A stretch of 58,967 bases of DNA from CABMGO01 sp964574775 (lineage in GTDB: Archaea > Nanobdellota > Nanobdellia > Pacearchaeales > GW2011-AR1), in contig CAZNOS010000001.1 of NCBI GenBank assembly GCA_964574775.1, positions 1 to 58,967 on the forward strand, in the 5' to 3' direction. The translations under genes and the position numbers were made by a program. Every line of letters begins with the position of its first letter. The first letter of the stretch is position 1. Below the pieces are notes generated by a model, which was given only the letters and a program-made list of their open reading frames with translations, had not been told where the DNA came from and made no database searches. Shown here piece after piece: positions 50,414 to 56,861 of the stretch.

Positions 50414-51784
50414 ATGCTAGAAAAACTATCCGAAACGCTAACAAAAGGAATTAAAAAAATATCCAGTGCGATATTTGTAGACAAGAAACTAATAGACGAA
50501 GTCATAAAAGATCTTCAAAGATCACTTATCGAAGCAGATGTTAATGTAGAATTAGTTTTCCAACTCTCCCAAAAAATTAGAGAAATAGCTATTGACGAAA
50601 ACATTAAAGGAATAGAAAAAAAAGAGCAACTAGTAAAACTCATTCACGACCAAATAGCACTTTTAATTGGAAAAGGAAAAGAATTGAAGATAGAAAAGAA
50701 AACGAAAATTCTTCTTCTGGGTTTATACGGCTCCGGTAAAACCACAACAATCTCAAAGCTCGCATTTTATTACGCCAAAAGAGGAAAAAAAGTTTGTGCG
50801 TTGGGATTAGACACTCAAAGACCTGCCGCTATGACTCAACTAGAAACAATGTGTAAAAAGGCAAACGTTCCGGCTTTCATTGATACTGAAGAAAAAGACC
50901 CTGGAAAAATAATTAAAAAATACGAGAAAGAATTAGAAGATTATGACATCGTTTTCATAGACACGGCCGGCAGAGACGGACTAAATAAAGATTTAATTAC
51001 GGAAATAAAATCAATCGAAAAAAAACTAAAACCGACTTACAGAATTTTAGTTATCCCTGCAGATATTGGTCAAACCGCAAAAACTCAAGCCCAAGAATTT
51101 CAAAAAGCACTTTCTATTGACGGAGTTATTATAACTAGAATGGACGGAACTGCAAAGGCTGGCGGAGCAATAACTGCCTGCGCTGAAACAAACGCCCCGG
51201 TTTTCTTTATTGGAACGGGAGAAAAAATACACGAATTCGAAATTTTTAATCCAACATCTTTTATTTCAAGATTGTTGGGCATGGGCGACTTAGAAGGATT
51301 ACTTGAAAAAGTTCGTTCTGCAGTTGACGAAAAACAACAAGAAAAAATAGAACAAAGACTCAAGGAAGGAAAATTCACACTTCACGACTTATATTCTCAA
51401 CTAGAATCCATGAGTCAAATTGGAAGTTTCGATAAGTTAATGGGAATGATTCCAGGATTTGGAAACGCAGCTGCAAAAGTTCCAAAAGAAGCGATGCAAA
51501 AACAAGAAGAAAAAATGAAACGTTGGAAATATGCAATTCAATCAATGACAAAAGAAGAAGTTGAAAATCCAGAATTATTCGACAAACAAACCTCAAGAAT
51601 CCAGAGAGTCTCAAGAGGATCTGGCACAACAACTTCCGAAATTAGAGAACTTTTGAAACAATACAAAATGATTAATGATTTAATGAAATCTCAATCTTCC
51701 ATGCAAGGATTGCAAGAGGGAAAGATAGACAAAAAAACCATGATGAAAATGGCTAGGCAGTTTAAAGGGAAGATGAAATTTTAA
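50414..51784 (+). CDS. srp54: Signal recognition particle protein SRP54 (Ffh)
   Basis: GTPase and signal-sequence-binding subunit of SRP. The N domain is residues 1-90; the G domain has G1 GLYGSGKTTT (about 103-112), G2 DTQRPAAMTQLE, G3 FIDTAGRDGL and G4 TRMDGTAKAGG; the Met-rich M domain begins near 295 and carries GMGDLEGLLEKV and SRIQRVSRGSGTT, the RNA-binding helix-loop-helix. The 456 residues are normal. CCTTAAAA lies about 21 nt upstream. It lies 1.5 kb from ftsY. Confidence 0.97.
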   Translation: MLEKLSETLTKGIKKISSAIFVDKKLIDEVIKDLQRSLIEADVNVELVFQLSQKIREIAIDENIKGIEKKEQLVKLIHDQIALLIGKGKELKIEKKTKILLLGLYGSGKTTTISKLAFYYAKRGKKVCALGLDTQRPAAMTQLETMCKKANVPAFIDTEEKDPGKIIKKYEKELEDYDIVFIDTAGRDGLNKDLITEIKSIEKKLKPTYRILVIPADIGQTAKTQAQEFQKALSIDGVIITRMDGTAKAGGAITACAETNAPVFFIGTGEKIHEFEIFNPTSFISRLLGMGDLEGLLEKVRSAVDEKQQEKIEQRLKEGKFTLHDLYSQLESMSQIGSFDKLMGMIPGFGNAAAKVPKEAMQKQEEKMKRWKYAIQSMTKEEVENPELFDKQTSRIQRVSRGSGTTTSEIRELLKQYKMINDLMKSQSSMQGLQEGKIDKKTMMKMARQFKGKMKF

Positions 51785-51883
51785 AAAAATTCTACTTAAT
51801 TACTCATGGCATTTAACTAAACCAATAAATCCATCTTCCAAACCATTACATATCTTTAAAAAATAGAATTTGATTAAATCCAA

Positions 51884-52390
51884 ATGGTAGACGTTTCATC
51901 CGCACTAACAACAACTATGATAGGTATGCTTGGAGTAGTATTTGGAGCTATTTTGAGCAACTACGTAAACAGCAGAATCGCTTCTAAAAATTCCAGAAGA
52001 GAAATAATATTCAGAAAAAAAATGGACTATTTCGAAAGCATCGTACAGTGCATAGAAAAAAACACAAAATTATATCTTCAATCAATTAGAGAATTCGAAA
52101 AAAACCAAAACGCCAAAGTAGCTCACAAAATTGTCAAAAAACTAAAATCCAACAGGGGTAAATTCGATGCAAAAACTAGCCCAATCTATCTCGACACTAG
52201 ACTATTCTCGAAAGACATAAAGAATTTCGTCAATCTAGAAAAAACAATTTTCCTCGCATTCGAAAATCTCTCAAAATCAAATTCAGACAAAGAATATATC
52301 ATAAAAAGCCTAAAAACAAACATGAATTCCTTAACTCAATTAGGCAACAAAATAATCTCTAAAATGAGACTAGATATAATAAAAAAATAA
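51884..52390 (+). CDS. Membrane-anchored helical protein, 168 aa
   Basis: One N-terminal hydrophobic helix (TTTMIGMLGVVFGAILSNYV) is followed by a basic, fully helical cytosolic part with long heptad-like stretches (RREIIFRKKMDYFESIVQCI, then EKTIFLAFENLSKSNSDKEY). The architecture resembles small bacterial and archaeal proteins of unknown function with one transmembrane helix and a four-helix bundle. TTTAAAAA at 51855-51862 ends 21 nt before the ATG. It converges with the broken pilT gene. Confidence 0.65.
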   Translation: MVDVSSALTTTMIGMLGVVFGAILSNYVNSRIASKNSRREIIFRKKMDYFESIVQCIEKNTKLYLQSIREFEKNQNAKVAHKIVKKLKSNRGKFDAKTSPIYLDTRLFSKDIKNFVNLEKTIFLAFENLSKSNSDKEYIIKSLKTNMNSLTQLGNKIISKMRLDIIKK

Positions 52391-52404
52391 AATCGCTTAT
52401 ATAT

Positions 52405-53498
52405 TTACCCAAAATTATTCCTCATCATATCTCTATCCATCGAGTAACTAACAGCAGTAGTTGCAGAAATTTTTCCCGCTCTATATAACGTCATTAAAGA
52501 ACTATCCATCTGAACCATTCCCTCAGTTGAACCAGACTGAATAGTAGACGGAATTTGAGACAATTTCCCAGTTCTGATTAAATTTTTTATTCCTGAAGTA
52601 TTTCTCATAATTTCCATCGCCAACACACGTCCGCCCTTAACGCCGGGAACCAACTGCTGACACACGATATATTCTAAATTATCAGCCAACGCTCCCCTAA
52701 CGTAATTTCCATCATTACCAGAAACAAAATCCAAACAACGAGTAATAGTCCCAGCCGAATCTTTAGTGTGCAAAGTTGAAAAAACTAAATGTCCAGTATC
52801 CGCCGCATTTACAACACCTTGCAACGTCTCGGAATCTCTCGTCTCTCCAACAACAATTACGTTCGGATCCTGTCTCATCGCCTGAGAAACTCCCTCTGAA
52901 AAACCTCTTATGTCTCTATATAATTCTCTCTATATAATTCTCTCTGTATAACGCTTGCCTTAATTCCATTGTGAACATATTCAATCGGATCTTCTAATGT
53001 AATAATTTTCCTAGCATAATTTCTATTTATATGCTGTATCAACGAAGCTAACGTAGTTGATTTTCCAGAACCAGTTACTCCAGTCACAAGAACCAAACCT
53101 CTTTGTAAAGAAACGATTTGCTTCCATATCTCATTTGGAAATCCTATTTCACTAATTTCCCTAATTCTATTTGGAATTACTCTTGCCGTAAAAAACGGTC
53201 CGTTCTTCGCGCTAGCGACATTAACTCTAAAATTTCTACCATTGTGCTCATAAGCAAAATCAACCGCAAAAGCCTGTTTATATCTGTCTTTTTGTTCGTC
53301 CGTCAGAATAGCGTTTACCATCCCCTCAACACGTTCCCTACTCAAAACATCACTATCCTCGGCTGACCCAAGTTGCCCATCAATTCTAAAAAGAGGATGT
53401 GCACCAGATTGAACATGTAAATCAGTCGCAAATCCGCCCTCAGTAGTCGCACTCAACAATTCCCTAAACTGGTCCAGATAATCATTTTGCTCTGCCAT
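52405..53498 (-). pseudogene. pilT: PilT-type secretion ATPase, split by a 14-bp tandem duplication
   Basis: N-terminal part (start 53498 to stop about 52908): TDLHVQSGAHPLFRIDGQLG and Walker A LVTGVTGSGKSTTLASLIQH, then ITLEDPIEYVHNG and VIQREL. C-terminal part (52878 to 52405): MRQDPNVIVVGETRDSETLQ (Walker B), STLHTKDSAGTI (His box) and RTGKLSQIPSTIQSGS. Removing one 14-bp unit at 52913-52940 restores one continuous PilT frame (VIQRELYRDIRGFSEG). PilT drives pilus retraction; the sequence looks bacterial-type rather than like archaeal GspE/VirB11. TTTATAAA ends 21 nt before the ATG. Assembly error, recent mutation or phase variation are all possible. Confidence 0.85.
52913..52940. repeat. 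Two tandem 14-bp units in pilT
   Basis: TCTCTATATAATTC occurs at 52913-52926 and 52927-52940 and is followed by a 5-bp partial unit. Fourteen is not a multiple of three, so the duplication shifts the pilT frame and creates the premature stop. Short identical units like this can expand or contract during replication. Confidence 0.92.
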
Positions 53499-53519
53499 CC
53501 TAAACACCATAATTAAACA

Positions 53520-53527
53520 TTTATAAA
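53520..53527. promoter_or_regulatory. Palindromic TATA box shared by pilT and bud32
   Basis: TTTATAAA is its own reverse complement. It ends exactly 21 nt before the pilT ATG (53498, minus) and exactly 21 nt before the bud32 ATG (53549, plus). The whole intergenic gap is 50 bp, with the box at its centre. No second box is visible, so both leaderless genes appear to use one TATA element. Confidence 0.75.
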
Positions 53528-53548
53528 TAAAATTATACTGCAGTATTT

Positions 53549-54193
53549 ATGTCAAAGATAATAGCCCAAGGCGCAGAAGCGATAATAACTTTAGATAAAG
53601 ATATCATAACAAAAAATCGTATTCCAAAATCTTATCGTCTAAAAGAACTCGACGAAAAAATACGAAGAAAGCGAACTGAAAAAGAAACAAAGATTTTGAA
53701 AAAAGCAAAGCTATTTGGAATAAACGTTCCAAACGTCCTTCATGAATTCACCGCACAAAACCAAGTAACAAAAGAATATTCTCTTCACGACCCATATAAA
53801 ATAATAATCGAATACATCGACGGCGACAAACTATCTGATAAACTCAATTCCTACCCCGAAGAAAAACAATTTATGACAATGAAAACACTCGGTCAAGAAG
53901 TTTCAAAACTCCATCAAAACGATATAATTCACGGAGATCTAACGACTTCCAACACAATTTTAAAAGAAGATAAAGTTTTCATCATCGACTTCGGATTAGG
54001 TTTCATCTCAAAAAGAATCGAAGACAAAGCCGTAGATTTACATTTAATAAAACAAGCACTAGAAGCAAAACACTTCCAAAATTTTGAAAAACTTTTTGAA
54101 AACTTCAAAGAAGGATATGGAAATAATCCTGAATCAAAAAAAGTTTTTGAACAACTTAAAAAAGTAGAAGGACGAGGACGTTATAAACATTAA
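53549..54193 (+). CDS. bud32: Bud32/PRPK-type kinase of the KEOPS complex
   Basis: Atypical small protein kinase/ATPase of KEOPS, which makes the t6A modification at position 37 of ANN-decoding tRNAs. IIAQGAEAIITLDKD is the truncated nucleotide-binding loop, IIEYIDGDKL the hinge, HGDLTTSNTIL the catalytic loop and VFIIDFGLGF the DFG region. The end EGRGRYKH is the characteristic Bud32 C-terminus. It is 214 residues. It shares a palindromic TATA box with pilT. Clients in the window include tRNA-Thr and tRNA-Met. Confidence 0.96.
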   Translation: MSKIIAQGAEAIITLDKDIITKNRIPKSYRLKELDEKIRRKRTEKETKILKKAKLFGINVPNVLHEFTAQNQVTKEYSLHDPYKIIIEYIDGDKLSDKLNSYPEEKQFMTMKTLGQEVSKLHQNDIIHGDLTTSNTILKEDKVFIIDFGLGFISKRIEDKAVDLHLIKQALEAKHFQNFEKLFENFKEGYGNNPESKKVFEQLKKVEGRGRYKH

Positions 54194-54234
54194 TAATTAA
54201 TAACCCACCAAAAATTTTCGCTCTTGAATAATTA

Positions 54235-54307
54235 TAGCCCCACCCGGATTCGAACCGGGGTCACAGGCGTCAAAGGCCTGTATCCTTGACCACTAGACTA
54301 TAGGGCT
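54235..54307 (-). tRNA. tRNA-Gln (TTG)
   Basis: Acceptor AGCCCTA/TGGGGCT with discriminator A, anticodon stem CAGGC/GCCTG with loop CTTTGAC (anticodon TTG), and T-arm CCCGG/CCGGG with TTCGAAT. A structured UUCG hairpin lies directly upstream (54308-54345). CCA is not encoded. Confidence 0.94.
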
Positions 54308-54345
54308 TTTAGGGAAACCGAAGTCCCCATGGTCCAGTCCCTAAA
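54308..54345 (-). other. UUCG-capped hairpin abutting tRNA-Gln
   Basis: On the minus strand TTTAGGG pairs with CCCTAAA across a 24-nt interior that itself contains GGGGAC-TTCG-GTTTCC. The element ends at the base before tRNA-Gln and begins near where a transcript from the TTTAAATT box around 54370 would start. It is probably a folded tRNA 5' leader or a small RNA. Confidence 0.5.
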
Positions 54346-54399
54346 CTAAACCGTTATTATTCACAAAATTTAAACGTTTTTAAGGGTTGTGTTTTACAA

Positions 54400-54774
54400 T
54401 CATATGCCCTTCAGGTTTTTATCACTATAATGTTTCGCAACAACCCAACGAACCGGAAAATGAACATAATTTTCTCCTTGATAAATAATAATTTTTTCAA
54501 CTCCCTCTGCAGAACCAATACATGCACCCGCCGAATCACCCCGATATGTATCAAATCTATCTCTAATCCCTATAGTACCGAAACCGGGGTGAAAATACTT
54601 TCTAAATCGTTTATTCAAATCTTCTTTCATAAAATCACGAGTGGAAATAAAGAAATTCAAATCCATCCTAGAAGAACCAATCACATCATACGCCAAAATA
54701 CAAAATCCCTGCTCATTAACAAATCTGTCCGCCAAAGAAACACATCGCTTCAAGCTCATCGATACCTTAGCCAT
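54400..54774 (-). CDS. Hypothetical protein, 124 aa, paired with a zinc-ribbon gene
   Basis: The ATG at 54774 lies four bases after the stop of the zinc-ribbon gene, so the two are co-transcribed; the in-frame ATG at 54798 overlaps that gene and is less likely. The protein is alpha/beta with the stretch GFCILAYDVIGSSRMDLNFF, whose D-V-x-G-S-S resembles the first strand of SatD-like and nucleotide-cyclase-like folds, and a C-terminal VHFPVRWVVAKHYSDKNL. The resemblance is too weak to assign activity. Confidence 0.6.
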   Translation of the reverse strand: MAKVSMSLKRCVSLADRFVNEQGFCILAYDVIGSSRMDLNFFISTRDFMKEDLNKRFRKYFHPGFGTIGIRDRFDTYRGDSAGACIGSAEGVEKIIIYQGENYVHFPVRWVVAKHYSDKNLKGI

Positions 54775-54778
54775 GCCC

Positions 54779-54925
54779 TTACAACTTAATTCCAGCATCC
54801 TTCACGTGCTCGTCATGCTGATCCATATCCCCACTCATTAAACAATCAAAACACGTATGAACAGTTCCATTTTTCTCTTTAATAAAGCCCGTTCCATGAC
54901 ACTTCGAACAACTCATATTTGCCAT
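54779..54925 (-). CDS. 48-residue zinc-ribbon protein
   Basis: MANMSCSKCHGTGFIKEKNG has a C-x-x-C-x-G-x-G motif as in DnaJ-type zinc fingers, and HTCFDCLMSGDM gives the second C-x-x-C, so a single zinc site is expected. TTAAATA ends 21 nt before the ATG, supporting a leaderless start. It is the first gene of a two-gene unit with the 124-aa protein. It may be a small nucleic-acid- or protein-binding partner. Confidence 0.7.
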   Translation of the reverse strand: MANMSCSKCHGTGFIKEKNGTVHTCFDCLMSGDMDQHDEHVKDAGIKL

Positions 54926-55039
54926 AATAAATATTATAATAAAGCATATTTAAGCATATATGTAAGCGAGTGTATATTTGAAAACCGAATAAAAAACAGA
55001 AAAACAAATCTTTAAAAAGCAAGAAAAACACCTCAAACT

Positions 55040-55405
55040 ATGGCAAAAAAAACATTGGAACAAAAATATCCGAAACCAGCTTGGCTTAAAATATCCGAAG
55101 ATGAGTTAAAAAAAATCATCACAACACTTGCAGAAAAATATCAACCAGCACAAATCGGTTTAATACTTAGAGATCAATATGGAATTCCAACAACAAAAGT
55201 TTACGGAAAAAAGATCTCAGCATACTTAAAAGAAATGGGTAAAAACGACTTCTTTGAAGTGAAAAACGTTGAGAAGAAAGTTAGCGATTTGAGAGACCAT
55301 ATGAAAGCAAATATAACTGATAAAAAGGCAAAGCATAAATTCCAAAAAGCAAACTCTAGACTTAACGCTTTAAGAAAATATTTCTCAAAAAGAAAGAAAA
55401 ACTAA
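55040..55405 (+). CDS. rps15: 30S ribosomal protein S15 (archaeal uS15)
   Basis: A 121-residue archaeal form with the N-terminal extension (KYPKPAWLKISEDELKKIIT), the PAQIGLILRDQYGIP motif, and the 16S rRNA-binding C-terminal helices (DKKAKHKFQKANSRLNALRK). TTTAAAAA at 55011-55018 ends 21 nt before the ATG. It is followed by the RecJ-like gene, an arrangement I recall from other archaea. Confidence 0.96.
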   Translation: MAKKTLEQKYPKPAWLKISEDELKKIITTLAEKYQPAQIGLILRDQYGIPTTKVYGKKISAYLKEMGKNDFFEVKNVEKKVSDLRDHMKANITDKKAKHKFQKANSRLNALRKYFSKRKKN

Positions 55406-55490
55406 TTTATTCTTTAATTTTAAAATAGTACAACAAACCTTAAAAAGAGATTTAATTTGATTTCTTCGTTCAGATAAAAAGAGTGATAAA

Positions 55491-56816
55491 ATGATTAATT
55501 CGATGTCTATTTTAGCAAAGGAATTCCTAGAAATAGCTGGAAACAAACCAGTTAGACTAATATCTCACTATGATACTGACGGAATAACTTCCGCAGCCAT
55601 AATGACTAAAACACTGAAAAGACTACAAAAAAATTTCAGTCTAAGAATCGTCAAGGGAATAGATAAAAATATTCTCTCGGAAGAACTAAAGAGAAACAAG
55701 AAAGAAATAATATTTTTCGTAGACCTTGCTTCAAATAGCCTAGACTCATTTCAAAATTTAGAAAATCCCATATTTATTCTAGATCACCACGAAATAGATA
55801 AATCAAAATTGAATAACAAGATAAAAATAGTTAACCCACACTTATTTTCAGAAGAAGAAATATGCAGTGCTGGACTATCTTATTTATTCTCTAAAGCAAT
55901 TTCAGAAAAAAATCAAGACCTCTCTGCGTTAGCCATAATTGGAATGATTGGAGACAGACACGAAACACATCTTAGTAAAATATATCAACAAATCATAAAT
56001 GATACTGATGGATTAGAAATTAGAAAATCACTCCTAATATTTTCTGCAACACGTCCGCTAAGAAAATCACTTGAATATTCCACAAATTTCCTTATACCCG
56101 GAGTTACTGGCTCCTCACAAGGCGTCCAAGAACTCTTGAGAGAAAATCAAATTTCAAGCGAAAAAACACTTTGCGAATTAACAGAAGAAGAGGTATCAAA
56201 ACTTGTCACATCAATACTGGTTCGCATGGCATCGAAAGGAGATAAAACTGAAATCATCGGAAACATATATTTAATGAAATTTTTTAACAGAAAGGAAGAC
56301 GTCCGAGAACTTTCAGTTTTGATAAACGCGTGCTCCAGACTCGGTAGCCCGGATATAGCACTATCGTTTTGTCTTCAATGCGAAAGAGCAAAAGACCAAG
56401 CTCAAGATATTTATCTTCAATATAAACAAGAATTAATTGAAGCATTAAAAAACGCAAGTAAAATAGAAAAGATAAGCGGAAACGGATTCACAATCTTAAA
56501 CGCAAGAGATTTAATTAAAGACACAATTATTGGCACAATAACGTCCATATTATCTTCCTCCCTAGACTATCAATCTGGAACTGTTCTCATCGGCATGGCA
56601 TACAATCAAGATAAAATAAAGATATCTGCGAGAATTGCTGGAAGAGACGGGAAAAACCTGAAAGAAATATTAGAAAAAACCATCAAACTCGTAGATCTTG
56701 AGGCAGAAGTTGGTGGACACCAAAAAGCCGCTGGATGCTTAATTAAAAAAGAAGACGAGCAAAAATTTATTGATGAAATCCAAAAAATTCTCGGAGTAGA
56801 AGTTGTAAAAATCTAA
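55491..56816 (+). CDS. RecJ-like DHH phosphoesterase (GAN/Cdc45 family)
   Basis: Single-strand-specific nuclease of the RecJ/GAN group, which partners with GINS in archaea. ISHYDTDGITSAAIM is motif I, FFVDLAS motif II, ILDHHEIDKSK the DHH motif and IGMIGDRHE motif IV, so the active site is intact. The C-terminal DHHA1 domain has EVGGHQKAAGCLIKKED. It is 441 residues. GAGTGAT before the ATG could act as a weak Shine-Dalgarno. GINS is encoded at 46145. Confidence 0.92.
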   Translation: MINSMSILAKEFLEIAGNKPVRLISHYDTDGITSAAIMTKTLKRLQKNFSLRIVKGIDKNILSEELKRNKKEIIFFVDLASNSLDSFQNLENPIFILDHHEIDKSKLNNKIKIVNPHLFSEEEICSAGLSYLFSKAISEKNQDLSALAIIGMIGDRHETHLSKIYQQIINDTDGLEIRKSLLIFSATRPLRKSLEYSTNFLIPGVTGSSQGVQELLRENQISSEKTLCELTEEEVSKLVTSILVRMASKGDKTEIIGNIYLMKFFNRKEDVRELSVLINACSRLGSPDIALSFCLQCERAKDQAQDIYLQYKQELIEALKNASKIEKISGNGFTILNARDLIKDTIIGTITSILSSSLDYQSGTVLIGMAYNQDKIKISARIAGRDGKNLKEILEKTIKLVDLEAEVGGHQKAAGCLIKKEDEQKFIDEIQKILGVEVVKI

Positions 56817-56861
56817 CTCATCCCACTAAAAACTTCTTGCTCAGGATAAACAGTAATTCAC

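Noticed and set aside
52405..53498. Programmed ribosomal frameshift in pilT
   Set aside because: There is no slippery heptamer with a downstream structure, and the frame change is explained exactly by a 14-bp tandem duplication.
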